DNA of 64,000 nt from Herbaspirillum aquaticum (GTDB lineage: Bacteria > Pseudomonadota > Gammaproteobacteria > Burkholderiales > Burkholderiaceae_D): positions 310,001 through 374,000 of the forward strand of contig NZ_NJGV01000002.1 of NCBI RefSeq assembly GCF_002213425.1. Direction: 5' to 3'. Numbering within the stretch: position 1 is the stretch's first letter; the number at the start of each line of letters is the position of its first letter. Shown piece by piece: positions 1 through 11,813 of this stretch. The notes under the pieces are model-generated. The model saw nothing but the letters and a program-made list of their open reading frames with translations. It did no database searches and was not told the origin of the DNA. A program made the translations under genes and the position numbers.

Positions 1-96
1 GGCGTGGGCGAGTTGCAGGCCTTCCAGGTGGCGGTGCAGCGCGGACTGATGAATGCCATCGTCAATCCGGCGGCTGTGCCTTCTCCTGCACGATGA
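1..96 (+). CDS. C-terminal end of an unidentified protein
   Basis: An open frame enters from the left edge and stops with TGA at 94-96, giving the last 31 residues of a protein. The tail is rich in Ala, Val and Pro and carries no motif that I recognise. It is convergent with the sensor kinase gene and separated from it by a bidirectional terminator hairpin, which supports this being a true gene end. Function cannot be assigned from this fragment. Confidence 0.55.
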   Translation, partial: GVGELQAFQVAVQRGLMNAIVNPAAVPSPAR

Positions 97-119
97 TTCA
101 CTGAGCAAACATGCATTGA

Positions 120-154
120 AAAGCCCCGTCCGGCGCGAAACCGGACGGGGCTTT
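120..154. terminator. Bidirectional rho-independent terminator
   Basis: A 13-bp perfect stem, AAGCCCCGTCCGG paired with CCGGACGGGGCTT around a 7-base loop, has A-rich sequence before it and T-rich sequence after it. It lies between the gene ending at 96 and the convergent kinase gene ending at 228, so it can serve both. Confidence 0.85.
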
Positions 155-227
155 GTTCTGGTGTATCTCCTTCATATCCTTCATATCGTGCGTATCGCGC
201 ACATCTCCATCGCCAGCGAGGCGGCAA

Positions 228-1652
228 TCAGATCGCGGCAGTCGCTCCCCGCGCCGGCTCATCGGCCATGAAGGGCAGGGTGATGTCCACGCGCAGTCCG
301 CCATCGGGCCGGTTGGCGGCGCGGATGAAGCCTTGATGCGCCTCCACGATGCGCCTGGCGATCGACAGCCCCAGGCCATGTCCGGCACTGTTGCTCTTGG
401 TGCGGCTGCTGCGGAAGAACAGTTCGAAGATGCTGTCCATCTCCTCCTCCGGCACGCCCGGTCCGCGATCGAGGATGGACAGGTGCAACAGCTTGTTGAC
501 CTCGTCGAGTTCGGCCACGAACTGCACCGCCGTGTCGGGCGCGGTGTGCTTGATGGCATTGCGCAGCACGTTTTCGATGGCGCGATACAGCAGCTCAGGA
601 TTGCCCTTGACCTGCACCCGGCCTTCGATGCGGCTTTCCACCCGCTTGCCCAGGGCTTCGGCTTCGAAGCTGGCGTCATTGGTCATGTCGGCCAGCATGG
701 CCTCGATGGCAATGGCTTCTTCCATCGAACCGGGGACGTTGGCTTCCAGCCGCGAGAGGGTCAGCAATTCGCCCACCAGCTTGTCCATGCGCACACTTTC
801 GCGTTCGATGCGTTCCAGGGTCAGTTCCAGCTTGTCCTTGTCCTGCACGCGCGCCAGGCCGATAGCCATCTGCAGGCGCGCAATGGGCGAGCGCAGCTCG
901 TGCGAGACGTCGTGCAGCAGGCGGCGCTGGCTTTCCATCAAGGTGCGCAGCTTGGCCGTCATGGCGTCGAAATCGCGGCCCAGGTCGGCCAGCTCATCGT
1001 TGCGCGCACTCATGACCGGTTCCAGTTCCTGGTCCAGGTTGCCGTTGGCAGCCTGGTTGAAGGCATTCTTGAGGTGCCGGATCGGGTGCGAGAAATACCA
1101 GGCCAGCAGCAGCGCAAACACCAGGCTGGCCACCAGTGCCACGGCAATGGGCATGGTGGGGAAGAACAGCGGCTTGGGTCCGCCGCGATCCTTCATGTAG
1201 CGCGGTTCGCGGCCCGGCATGCCGCCCGGGGGCGGGCCGAACTCGTCATTGGGCGTGGGGATGAACATCAGGTAGCTGTGGCCGTTGGCCGCCTTGACCA
1301 GTTCCACCACGCGGCGCTCGCGTTCGCTGGCCAGTACGCGGCGCGCTTGCTCCACCAGGTGCGGCGAGACCTCGCGGCCCATCAGGTCCTGGTTGTCTTC
1401 GTCCACCGCGTAGAGCTGCAGGCGATGCGGCCGGCCCTCGTTGATCAGGCTGCGCAAGGCTTCCGGGCCACCGAACTGCAGGGTGGCGGCGGCCGCGCGG
1501 ATCATGAAGGAGGCCGGCGGACTGAGGTCGATCTCCGAATTGCGGTTGCTGCGTTCCAGGTTCTCGATCCAGAACAGCACGCCCACGCCGAAGGTGGCGG
1601 TGATCTGGGCGATCGCGATGAAGAAGAAGAACTTCCAGAAAAGCCGGCCCAC
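228..1652 (-). CDS. cpxA: CpxA-type sensor histidine kinase
   Basis: This is an inner-membrane sensor kinase of 474 aa that would phosphorylate the adjacent regulator. A first membrane segment lies at about residues 5-28, a periplasmic region at about 30-163, and a second membrane segment at 164-187. A HAMP linker follows, then the HisKA motif HDVSHELRSP with phospho-accepting His251, and an ATPase domain with GRGP-like and GHGLGLSIARRIV motifs. The start is GTG at 1652, immediately after the regulator stop (one base between them), so the two genes are translationally coupled. Upstream frame extension runs back through the regulator and is not used. Assignment to CpxA rests mainly on the strong CpxR likeness of its partner; RstB-like kinases are the alternative. 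Confidence 0.85.
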   Translation of the reverse strand: MGRLFWKFFFFIAIAQITATFGVGVLFWIENLERSNRNSEIDLSPPASFMIRAAAATLQFGGPEALRSLINEGRPHRLQLYAVDEDNQDLMGREVSPHLVEQARRVLASERERRVVELVKAANGHSYLMFIPTPNDEFGPPPGGMPGREPRYMKDRGGPKPLFFPTMPIAVALVASLVFALLLAWYFSHPIRHLKNAFNQAANGNLDQELEPVMSARNDELADLGRDFDAMTAKLRTLMESQRRLLHDVSHELRSPIARLQMAIGLARVQDKDKLELTLERIERESVRMDKLVGELLTLSRLEANVPGSMEEAIAIEAMLADMTNDASFEAEALGKRVESRIEGRVQVKGNPELLYRAIENVLRNAIKHTAPDTAVQFVAELDEVNKLLHLSILDRGPGVPEEEMDSIFELFFRSSRTKSNSAGHGLGLSIARRIVEAHQGFIRAANRPDGGLRVDITLPFMADEPARGATAAI

Positions 1653-1653
1653 T

Positions 1654-2343
1654 TTATTCCTTGATGAACTGGTAGCCCAGGCGGTAGACGGTCTGGATGC
1701 AGCTCTTGTCGCTGCCCAGCGCGGCGATCTTCTGGCGGATGCTGGAGAGGTGCACGTCGATGTTGCGGTCGAAGCGCGCCAGCGGACGACCCAGGCCCTG
1801 TTCGGACAAGGTTTGCTTGCTGACCGGCTTGCCGGCATTGCGGGCCAGCACTTCGAGCAGGTTGAATTCGCTGCTGGTCAGTTCCAGCGGACGGCCGTTC
1901 CAGGTGGCGCGGCGTTGTTCCGGCCACATCGACAGGGCGCCCACGGCCAGCGGCGAATAGGGCGCCTGCTCGCTGCTTTCGGCCGAGGCGCGGCGCAGGA
2001 TGGCGCGGATGCGCGCGGCAATCTCGCGCGGCGTGCAGGGCTTGGGGACGTAGTCGTCAGCGCCCAGCTCCAGGCCGATGATGCGGTCGGTGTCATCGCC
2101 CTTGGCAGTCAGCATCACGACGGGCATGTTGCTCTTGGCGCGGATGCGGCGCAGGGTATCGACGCCGTTCAGGCGCGGCATCATCACGTCCAGCACGGCG
2201 ATGGCGTATTGGCCGGTGAGCGCCTCGGCGGCGCCGGCTTCACCATCGTGGGCGACGTTGACTTCGAATTTTTCCTGCTCCAGGTATTCCTTGAGCATTT
2301 CGACGAGCTCCACGTCATCGTCGATCAAAAGCACTTTAGACAT
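1654..2343 (-). CDS. cpxR: CpxR-type OmpR-family response regulator
   Basis: A DNA-binding response regulator of 229 aa. The receiver domain has the acidic pocket IDDD near the start, the phospho-acceptor Asp52 in LDVMMPRLNG, and the conserved T/K in MLTAKGDD. The stretch GLELGADDYVPKPCTPREIA is typical of CpxR. A winged-helix OmpR domain fills residues about 135-229. It is the first gene of a two-gene operon with the kinase. Its own upstream region carries a GTAAA-N5-GTAAA repeat that matches the known CpxR box, which suggests autoregulation. It would control envelope-stress genes. Confidence 0.88.
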   Translation of the reverse strand: MSKVLLIDDDVELVEMLKEYLEQEKFEVNVAHDGEAGAAEALTGQYAIAVLDVMMPRLNGVDTLRRIRAKSNMPVVMLTAKGDDTDRIIGLELGADDYVPKPCTPREIAARIRAILRRASAESSEQAPYSPLAVGALSMWPEQRRATWNGRPLELTSSEFNLLEVLARNAGKPVSKQTLSEQGLGRPLARFDRNIDVHLSSIRQKIAALGSDKSCIQTVYRLGYQFIKE

Positions 2344-2442
2344 TGCTGCATTCCATTCTCGAATTGCCCTGCCTCCAGGCCGCAGGGCGTCGGCAGCCCG
2401 TAATATGCCGTAAAAGGTTTTGCAGAAGTGTTTCCAGCCTTC

Positions 2443-2471
2443 TTTACAATTGCATCTTTACATTCATTTAC
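2443..2471 (-). promoter_or_regulatory. CpxR-box-like repeat near cpxR
   Basis: Read on the minus strand, 2471-2457 is GTAAA-TGAAT-GTAAA, an exact GTAAA-N5-GTAAA arrangement as in enterobacterial CpxR boxes. A third GTAAA lies at 2447-2443. It sits about 100-130 bp upstream of the cpxR start, so autoregulation is plausible. The binding claim is inference. Confidence 0.6.
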
Positions 2472-2591
2472 CGTGCTTGGCGGTGTGTCCGGACGCCGCT
2501 TGAACTCGCATTCCGGGGCCGGGAAGTTCACAAGTGCCTGCCGGCAACCCGCGCCCGGCCTGGCCCGCGCCGCAGCGCTGCCCACGCGGGC

Positions 2592-2616
2592 TTAACAAGA
2601 CTTTACCCGGCTTTAC
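2592..2616 (-). promoter_or_regulatory. Second CpxR-box-like repeat, near the Ser/Pro-rich gene
   Basis: On the minus strand the region reads GTAAA-GCCGG-GTAAA (2616-2602) followed by GTTAA at 2596-2592, that is, three copies at a strict 10-bp period. It lies 100-125 bp before the divergent gene at 2716, a suitable place for activation of that gene. Confidence 0.6.
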
Positions 2617-2715
2617 GCAGCAGGCGTGAACTTAACACGCCTTGATGACCGATACTTTTGGCATGTACAAGGGAGCGATGCATGGGGCATCGCGCACAAT
2701 AAGAAGGAGTCCGTC

Positions 2716-3459
2716 ATGGCCATCAGCAGCGTGTCGTCCAGCAATTTCAGTCTTGCCGATCTGTCGGGGTTGTCCGGGACCAGCGGTTTTTCCACCAGCG
2801 CCAGCCCGCGTATGGATGCGCCGCCACCGCCGCCGCGCGGTGACAAGGGCGGGGGCCTGATCGGCGCGCTCAAGGATATCCTGTCCGCGCTGGGCGTGGA
2901 TCTCGACAGTTCCGCCACCAGTGCCACCTCGGTGACGTCGGCGACCTCCACTTCCTCCAGCAGCAGCATCTCCTCAGCCAACGTCGATTCCAAGCTCGAT
3001 GCCTTCCTGCAGGAATTGATGGCCGCCCTGAAGGGGCAGAACAATCCGCCACCGGGGCCGCCGCCGGCCAGCTCCACGTCTTCCTCGGACAGCAGCTCCA
3101 GCAGCGTGTCGGCCACCAGTGATACGAGCAGCACGAGCAGTACGAGCAGTACCGCCAGTTCAACCAGTACCGACACCACCGCACGCGCCTACACGCCGGG
3201 CGGTCGTCCGCCGCCACCGGGAGGCGGACTGGAGGCGGATCTCCAGAGTCTCATCTCCAGCCTCTCCGGCGACAGCAATGGCACTGACTCAGGTTCCGGT
3301 GACGGTACGGTGTCCTCGCTGCAAAGTGCGTTCAGCAACCTCCTCGGTTCCTTGGGGGCGTCGTCGTCCACGACCTCGCTCTCCAGCTTCCTGCAAAGCC
3401 TGCAGAGCAAGCTGGCCGCAGGCAAGACCACGGGCAACCTGATCGACACCACGGCGTGA
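2716..3459 (+). CDS. Low-complexity Ser/Thr/Pro-rich protein, possible CpxR target
   Basis: A 247-aa protein of unknown function. The start at 2716 is chosen because a purine-rich ribosome site (AAGAAGGAG) lies just upstream; an in-frame ATG at 2626 lacks one. Its sequence alternates Ser/Thr-rich tracts with Pro/Gly-rich blocks and with two to three predicted amphipathic helices (for example LIGALKDILSALGVDL and SKLDAFLQELMAALKG). No signal peptide, membrane segment or known domain is seen. It is divergent from cpxRA and preceded by a CpxR-like repeat, so membership of the envelope-stress regulon is likely. It occupies the place where cpxP lies in enterobacteria but shows no CpxP LTxxQ motif. 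Confidence 0.75.
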   Translation: MAISSVSSSNFSLADLSGLSGTSGFSTSASPRMDAPPPPPRGDKGGGLIGALKDILSALGVDLDSSATSATSVTSATSTSSSSSISSANVDSKLDAFLQELMAALKGQNNPPPGPPPASSTSSSDSSSSSVSATSDTSSTSSTSSTASSTSTDTTARAYTPGGRPPPPGGGLEADLQSLISSLSGDSNGTDSGSGDGTVSSLQSAFSNLLGSLGASSSTTSLSSFLQSLQSKLAAGKTTGNLIDTTA

Positions 3460-3505
3460 CGGCAAGGGCAGTGCCGGGTCCGCAGGCCATGCTAAGCTGC
3501 CGGCC

Positions 3506-5068
3506 ATGAATGTTCCCGACCCTGCCGCCCTGGCTGGCATCATGGGCCTGATGTGCGAGGCCATCGCGCTGCGCGGCGCCGGGCAGCCCGAGGCTGCCAT
3601 CGATGCGCTGGATCAGGCCTTGATGCTCGATGCCAGTTTCCTCCCGGTGCTCATGCAGCGGGCCAGCCTGTTGCATGAGACTGGCGATCTGGCGGGCGCC
3701 GCCGCAGCCTACGAACGCTGCCTCGACCTGGTGCCCGACTATGACGAAGCCCTTGCGGCCCATCGTGCCGTGCTGCAGCAGTGGACCAGTGCACTTGCAG
3801 ATACTCCTCGGCCCGATGAGCGGGTCTTGCTGGCCCGACTGTATTACCAATTCGATCAACCGCTGCTCGCCCTGGCCGCCATCGAAGCTGCGTGCCCGCT
3901 GCCCGCGCTGGAGGGCCAGGCCCTGCATGCCGATATCCTGCTGCGGCTCAATCGCCATGAAGAGGCCTTGGCCTGCTATTGCGACGATGCCACCGACAGT
4001 GAAACGTGCGCCCTGATCGCCTTCAATCGTGCCGACATCCAGCGCCGCATGGGCCGCATCGACGCTGCGCAGGCCGGATATGAAGAAGCTTTACGCTGCC
4101 ATCCTGACTTCCCTCAAGCCCGCGTGGGGCGTGCTCATATGCTGCTCACGCGCGGTGACTATGCCGAGGGCTGGCGCGAACATGAAGCGCGCTTCCAGAT
4201 TCCGGAATTGGCCCGGCGCGCCATCGCCACGCCCAGCCCGCGCTGGCAGCCTGGCGAATCGCTCACCGGCAAACACGTCCTCATCTGGTCTGAACAAGGG
4301 CAGGGGGATTGCCTGCAATTTGCGCGTTACCTGCCGCTGGTGGCAGCGCAGGCGGCGCAGGTCACCCTGTGCGCACCGTCGGGCTTGCTGGCAGTGCTTG
4401 CGCCGTCTTTTCCGCAGGTGCGCTGCGTGGCCCATGTCAGCGAGGCTGGCCCGCACGATTGTCACGCTTCTCTGCTCAGTCTTCCGTATTTGCTGGATTT
4501 GCCGCATCCGGGCCAGGCGCCCTCCGCGCCTTACCTGACAGTGGATTCGGCGAGGCTGCAACAATGGCAGCAGCATCTCGCCGAGGGTGCGGATGCGGCG
4601 CCGCGCCGTCCGCGCATCGGGCTGGCCTGGGCCGGGCGTCAGTACGCCACCCCGCATCCCAGCCGCGATGTGCCGCTGGCCGAGTGGCTGCCCCTGTTTG
4701 AATTACCGGTGGAGGTGGTCAGCCTGCAGGTCGAGATCCCGTTAGCCGACCAGCGCGTGCACCAGCAATTGGCCGGGCGGCTCCGCAGCTTCCCGCTGGC
4801 GGACTGGGCCGATTCGGCAGCGCTGGCCTGCGCGCTGGAGTTGGTCATCAGCGTCGATACCGCCGTGGTGCACCTGGCCGGCGCACTGGGCTTGCCGTGC
4901 TTCCTGCCGCAGCGGCTGGAAGGCGAGTGGCGCTGGGGCGTGCAGGGCGAGCACAGTCCCTGGTATCCCTCGGTGAGGCTGTTCCGCCAGCAGCAGCGAG
5001 GGCAGTGGGGCAGCGTGGTCGAAGGGATCGTGGCCGCCTGCCGCGAACGCTTCGCCGGTTGGGACTGA
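3506..5068 (+). CDS. TPR protein with glycosyltransferase-like C-terminal domain
   Basis: A 520-aa protein. The N-terminal third has tetratricopeptide helices, with repeated patterns such as A-x-A-L-x-x-x-G-x-x-x-x-A and YERCLDLVPDYDEALA. The C-terminal half resembles the GT-B/glycosyltransferase family 9-like domain often fused to TPRs, including the near-terminal ISVDTAVVHLAGALGLP motif that forms the donor-sugar site in that fold. Members are usually hypothetical or linked to protein or surface glycosylation. It follows the Ser-rich gene by only 46 bp in the same direction, so the two could be co-transcribed. Substrate is unknown, and no strong ribosome site is visible. Confidence 0.75.
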   Translation: MNVPDPAALAGIMGLMCEAIALRGAGQPEAAIDALDQALMLDASFLPVLMQRASLLHETGDLAGAAAAYERCLDLVPDYDEALAAHRAVLQQWTSALADTPRPDERVLLARLYYQFDQPLLALAAIEAACPLPALEGQALHADILLRLNRHEEALACYCDDATDSETCALIAFNRADIQRRMGRIDAAQAGYEEALRCHPDFPQARVGRAHMLLTRGDYAEGWREHEARFQIPELARRAIATPSPRWQPGESLTGKHVLIWSEQGQGDCLQFARYLPLVAAQAAQVTLCAPSGLLAVLAPSFPQVRCVAHVSEAGPHDCHASLLSLPYLLDLPHPGQAPSAPYLTVDSARLQQWQQHLAEGADAAPRRPRIGLAWAGRQYATPHPSRDVPLAEWLPLFELPVEVVSLQVEIPLADQRVHQQLAGRLRSFPLADWADSAALACALELVISVDTAVVHLAGALGLPCFLPQRLEGEWRWGVQGEHSPWYPSVRLFRQQQRGQWGSVVEGIVAACRERFAGWD

Positions 5069-5140
5069 GCGCGCTGCAAGCGGACAGGAAAACGGCTGCA
5101 CAAGGCAGCCGTGGTCGCAGTCAGGGGATGCAGGAAGGGA

Positions 5141-5590
5141 TCAGCGGCGATGCTGCTTCATCGCCGTCTGGATTTCGCGCTGGGTGTCGCGCTGCTTTTC
5201 GGTCTCGCGCTTGTCGTGCTGCTTCTTGCCCTTGGCCAGGCCGATGTCGCATTTGACGCGGCCTTTGCTGTAGTGCAAGTTCAGCGGCACCAGCGTGTAG
5301 CCGGAGCGTTCCACCTTGCCGATCAGCTTGCTGATCTCGGCGGCATTCAAGAGCAGCTTGCGGGTCCGGGTGGTTTCCGGATGCACGTGCGTGGAGGTGC
5401 TGGTCAGCGCACTGATGTGGCAGCCGAACAGGTAGACCTCGCCATTGCGCACGATCACGTAGGCTTCCTTGAGTTGCACGCGGCCGGCGCGGATCGATTT
5501 GACTTCCCAACCTTGCAAGACGAGGCCTGCTTCGAATCGCTCTTCGATGAAGTAATCGAAAAAGGCCTTTTTGTTATCAATAATGCTCAT
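5141..5590 (-). CDS. smpB: SsrA-binding protein SmpB
   Basis: SmpB (149 aa) binds the tRNA-like part of tmRNA and brings it to stalled ribosomes for trans-translation. The N-terminal stretch [20 protein letters not shown], the core [19 protein letters not shown], and the basic, Lys/Arg-rich tail after [19 protein letters not shown] are all typical, and the length matches the family. It is divergent from ratA with only 67 bp between starts, the same arrangement as in many proteobacteria. No ssrA gene is seen in the window. Confidence 0.97.
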   Translation of the reverse strand: MSIIDNKKAFFDYFIEERFEAGLVLQGWEVKSIRAGRVQLKEAYVIVRNGEVYLFGCHISALTSTSTHVHPETTRTRKLLLNAAEISKLIGKVERSGYTLVPLNLHYSKGRVKCDIGLAKGKKQHDKRETEKQRDTQREIQTAMKQHRR

Positions 5591-5657
5591 CTAAATAAAA
5601 ATTCGTCTCGTCGGTTAAAATTGTGCCTTTGCGATTTTATCAAACGGATCACCCTCG

Positions 5658-6089
5658 ATGGCAGTCGTACACAAAACCGTCCTGATCAACTATAGCGCGG
5701 AGCAGATGTTCAACCTGGTCGACAAGGTTGAGGATTACCCTGAATTCCTGCCCTGGTGTGGCGGTGTCGAGGTTTCCGAGCGCAGTGACGAGAGCCTCAC
5801 GGCCAAGATCAAGATCAATTATCACGGCCTCAAGCAATCCTTCAGCACCCAGAATACCAACGTGCGCCCGACCAGCATGACCATGCGCCTGGTGGAAGGC
5901 CCGTTCAAGCATTTCGAAGGCCGCTGGACCTTCAAGCCGCTGCGCGAGGATGCCTGCAAGATCGAATTCGACATGGAATATGAATTTTCCAGCCGCATCC
6001 TGGAAGGGGTGATCGGGCCGGTCTTCAGCATGATCGCCAACAGCTTCGTCGATTCCTTCTGCAAACGCGCCGAACAGATATATGGCTGA
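5658..6089 (+). CDS. ratA: RatA/Coq10-family START-domain protein
   Basis: A 143-aa START-like protein. The N-terminus MAVVHKTVLINYSAEQMFNLVDKVEDYPEFLPWC is the classic start of the family, whose members bind ubiquinone-type lipids (Coq10). In E. coli the homologue was reported as RatA, which inhibits 70S ribosome formation. It overlaps the next gene rnfH by 8 bases and is divergent from smpB. The ubiquinone-chaperone role is at least as likely as the toxin role. Confidence 0.93.
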   Translation: MAVVHKTVLINYSAEQMFNLVDKVEDYPEFLPWCGGVEVSERSDESLTAKIKINYHGLKQSFSTQNTNVRPTSMTMRLVEGPFKHFEGRWTFKPLREDACKIEFDMEYEFSSRILEGVIGPVFSMIANSFVDSFCKRAEQIYG

Positions 6090-6387
6090 CGATGCCTTTT
6101 TGCAAGTCCAGCTCTGCTACGCCGCGCCCGGCCTGCAGATCCTGCAGGACCTGCAGGTAGCGCCCGGCAGTACCATCCAGCAGGCCATTTTGGATAGCGG
6201 CCTGCTGCGTGAGCAGCCAGCCATCGACCTGTCGGTATGCAAGGTCGGCATCTTCGGCAAGATCAAGACCTTGGACACGGTGCTGCGCGCACGCGACCGC
6301 ATCGAGATCTACCGGCCGCTGATTGCGGACCCCAAGCAGTCGCGCCGCCGCCGTGCCGCGCACCGGGAGCAAGCGGGCCGCCCTTGA
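6082..6387 (+). CDS. rnfH: RnfH-family (ubiquitin-like fold) protein
   Basis: A 101-aa RnfH/UPF0125 protein of beta-grasp fold, recognised from the block IDLSVCKVGIFGKIKTLDTVLRARDRIEIYRPLIADPKQSRRRRA in which D-R-I-E-I-Y-R-P-L is diagnostic. It overlaps ratA by 8 bases. The pair is conserved beside smpB, but the biochemical role is unknown; the older name RatB implied an antitoxin function that has not been supported. Confidence 0.93.
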   Translation: MADDAFLQVQLCYAAPGLQILQDLQVAPGSTIQQAILDSGLLREQPAIDLSVCKVGIFGKIKTLDTVLRARDRIEIYRPLIADPKQSRRRRAAHREQAGRP

Positions 6388-6487
6388 GCGGCGTTGCTGC
6401 CCGGCCCAACATCCCAGCCTTCCGGCATTTTTACGACGCCCGGAGGGAGAAACGCAAGTAGAGCAAGACGCGCGTTCAGCTTTTCTG

Positions 6488-7989
<1,502 letters not shown>

Positions 7990-8004
7990 TTTTCGATGCG
8001 GCCA

Positions 8005-8046
8005 CAGCCCGACAGTCCACCGGCCCCGTGCCAGGCTGTCGGGCTG
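8005..8046 (+). terminator. Hairpin between guaB and guaA
   Basis: An 11-bp perfect stem (CAGCCCGACAG with CTGTCGGGCTG) encloses a 20-base loop and is followed by a short T-rich stretch. It may be a weak or partial terminator that lowers guaA expression relative to guaB, or an mRNA-stabilising stem. Confidence 0.5.
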
Positions 8047-8094
8047 TTGATCTTTTCAGAAGTCCATTTTTAACGTAGCCAGACCTCACTGCCC

Positions 8095-9687
<1,593 letters not shown>

Positions 9688-9732
9688 TTGCAGGGGTGCT
9701 CCGCCCCGGCATTACGAAAAGTGTCTGCCTCG

Positions 9733-9759
9733 AAAAACCCGCTTTTTAGCGGGTTTTTT
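9733..9759 (+). terminator. Rho-independent terminator after guaA
   Basis: Stem AAAACCCGCT with AGCGGGTTTT, ending in a run of T, 45 bp after the guaA stop. It closes the guaBA transcription unit. Confidence 0.9.
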
Positions 9760-9866
9760 CACATCAAGATGGGGGCATTACGCCGATATCGTTGGTGGCA
9801 TACCCGTGAATTGGCATTGTTGGGCAAAGTCACGATCTCAATCCTTCATGCCGCCCTCTAGCGCGG

Positions 9867-10070
9867 ATGTCTTCACGCCAAATCCACTTCCGCTGCGACG
9901 CCGCGGTGGCCCGCGAACTGGCAATGTACTTCGATACCATGGAAGGGGCGGAGTGCACCTGCGAAAGCCAGACCATCGCCAATGTGCTGGTCGCACCCAA
10001 GGTCTACCGCAAGCCATACCGTCAGCGCAAACAGCCCCTTACTGACGTCCCGGCAGGATGGTCGGCGTAG
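9867..10070 (+). CDS. Small ORF of doubtful coding status
   Basis: A 67-aa frame between the guaA terminator and the convergent nadB end, overlapping the nadB 3' end by 32 bases. It reads as a plausible soluble peptide ([15 protein letters not shown], then a basic tail [13 protein letters not shown]) but has no visible ribosome site and matches no family I know. It may be a remnant of a longer gene: the stretch from 9688 to 10038 otherwise holds only the terminator. Confidence 0.3.
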   Translation: MSSRQIHFRCDAAVARELAMYFDTMEGAECTCESQTIANVLVAPKVYRKPYRQRKQPLTDVPAGWSA

Positions 10071-11643
10071 CACGCGGCAAGGTGCGCGGATAGTCCTGGC
10101 TGAAGTGCAGTCCACGGCTTTCCTTGCGCATCAGTGCGCTGGAGACGATCAGCTGCGCCACATCCACCAGGTTGCGCAGCTCCAGCAGATCGCGTGAAAT
10201 GCGGAAGTTGGCGTAGTACTCGTCAATCTCTTCCTTGAGCAGGCGGATGCGGTGCTGGGCACGTTCCAGCCGCTTGTCAGTGCGCACTATACTGACGTAA
10301 TTCCACATGAAGCGGCGCAGTTCGTCCCAGTTGTGGGCGATCACCACTTCCTCGTCGGCATCGCTGACACGGCTCTCATCCCATTGCGGTACTTCGGCGA
10401 TGCGCCAGGTTCCCGCTGACAATTCCCGTTCAATATCCTCGGCAGCCGAGCGGCCCAGCACCAGGCATTCCAGCAGCGAATTGCTGGCCAGGCGATTGGC
10501 ACCGTGCAGCCCGGTATAGGCCGTCTCGCCGACCGCATACAGGCCCGGCAGGTCGGTGCGGCCGGCCATGTCGGTCACCACGCCGCCGCAGGTGTAGTGC
10601 GCGGCCGGCACCACCGGAATAGGCTGGCGCGTAATGTCGATGCCGAACTCCAGGCAGCGCGCCTGGATGGTCGGGAAGTGTTCGGCGATGAAGGCGGGGC
10701 TTTGATGGCTGATGTCCAGGTCCACATGGTCCAGCCCGCGCTTCTTCATCTCGAAATCGATGGCGCGCGCCACGATGTCGCGCGGGGCCAGTTCGGCGCG
10801 CTCGTCATGCTCCGGCATGAAGCGCTGGCCCGCCAGGGCGCCCGCCGACGCCGGCAACTTGAGCAAGGCTCCTTCACCGCGCAAAGCCTCGCTGATGAGG
10901 AAGGATTTGGCATACGGGTGATACAGGCAGGTCGGGTGGAACTGGATGAATTCCATGTTCGCCACCCGGCAGCCTGCACGCCAGGCCATGGCGATGCCGT
11001 CGCCGGTGGCCGAATCGGGGTTGGAGGTGTACAGGTAGACCTTGCCGGCCCCACCCGTGGCCAGCACCGTGCGCCCGGCTGCAATGGCCAGCACGCGGCC
11101 GCTGGCGGTGTCCTGCACGTGCACGCCCAGGCAGCGCGGCTCGGCCTTGGGGTCGAGCTTGCGGGCGTGGATCAGGTCGATGGCGCAGTGATGTTCCAGC
11201 AGGGTGATGTTGGGATGGGCGCGTACGCGCTGTTCCAGCGTCACCTGAACCGCGTGGCCGGTGGCATCGGCGGCGTGGATGATGCGGCGTTGGCTGTGGC
11301 CGCCTTCGCGGGTGAGGTGATAGCCCAGCTCGGCGCTGTCGTCACGGGTGAAGGGCACGCCTTGGGAGATCAGCCATTCGATGGCCTCGCGGCCATGTTC
11401 GACGATATAGCGCGTGGCGCTCTCATCGCACAGCCCGGCACCGGCGACCAGGGTGTCGCCGATATGCTGGGCGTGGCTGTCGCCGGAATCGAGCACGGCA
11501 GCAATGCCGCCTTGCGCCCAGTTGCTGGCCCCGTCCAGCAGCTCGCCCTTGGAAACGACCACCACCTGGTACTTCTCTGCCAGATGGAGGGCCACGGAAA
11601 GACCGGCCAGACCGCTGCCGAGGATGGCGACATCACACTTCAT
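10039..11643 (-). CDS. nadB: L-aspartate oxidase
   Basis: NadB (534 aa) oxidises L-aspartate to iminoaspartate, the first step of de novo NAD synthesis. It has the FAD dinucleotide motif [15 protein letters not shown] at the N-terminus, the FAD-region motif [17 protein letters not shown], the catalytic-domain block [11 protein letters not shown], and the C-terminal-side [24 protein letters not shown]. The ATG at 11643 is preferred; an in-frame TTG at 11655 would add four residues. A -10 element lies about 40 bp upstream. nadA and nadC are not nearby. Confidence 0.95.
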   Translation of the reverse strand: MKCDVAILGSGLAGLSVALHLAEKYQVVVVSKGELLDGASNWAQGGIAAVLDSGDSHAQHIGDTLVAGAGLCDESATRYIVEHGREAIEWLISQGVPFTRDDSAELGYHLTREGGHSQRRIIHAADATGHAVQVTLEQRVRAHPNITLLEHHCAIDLIHARKLDPKAEPRCLGVHVQDTASGRVLAIAAGRTVLATGGAGKVYLYTSNPDSATGDGIAMAWRAGCRVANMEFIQFHPTCLYHPYAKSFLISEALRGEGALLKLPASAGALAGQRFMPEHDERAELAPRDIVARAIDFEMKKRGLDHVDLDISHQSPAFIAEHFPTIQARCLEFGIDITRQPIPVVPAAHYTCGGVVTDMAGRTDLPGLYAVGETAYTGLHGANRLASNSLLECLVLGRSAAEDIERELSAGTWRIAEVPQWDESRVSDADEEVVIAHNWDELRRFMWNYVSIVRTDKRLERAQHRIRLLKEEIDEYYANFRISRDLLELRNLVDVAQLIVSSALMRKESRGLHFSQDYPRTLPRATPTILPGRQ

Positions 11644-11681
11644 GATCGTGAGCAAAGCTGCTGTTGTGGAGGGAGACGGTG

Positions 11682-11687
11682 ATTATA
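11682..11687 (-). promoter_or_regulatory. Probable nadB promoter -10 element
   Basis: TATAAT on the minus strand, about 40 bp before the nadB ATG. The -35 region at about 11705-11710 is weak. Confidence 0.5.
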
Positions 11688-11751
11688 GCGGCATGCCGTG
11701 GGCATATTGTTTATATCGTTTCCGGCATCAGGGTCAAGTTTCTGTCCCCTC

Positions 11752-11788
11752 GAAAAAAAACGGGCCCCGATCTGCATCGGGGCCCGTT
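11752..11788 (-). terminator. Rho-independent terminator of purT
   Basis: Stem CGGGCCCCGAT with ATCGGGGCCCG (11761-11786, tight loop), followed on the minus strand by eight T. It lies 26 bp after the purT stop. Confidence 0.9.
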
Positions 11789-11813
11789 CACGTCATGCGA
11801 GTGAGTGCAACGA

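Noticed and set aside
5658..6387. ratA-rnfH as a toxin-antitoxin pair
   Set aside because: The overlap and the old Rat names suggest it, but the families are Coq10-like START and a beta-grasp protein found almost universally beside smpB; a housekeeping role is more likely.
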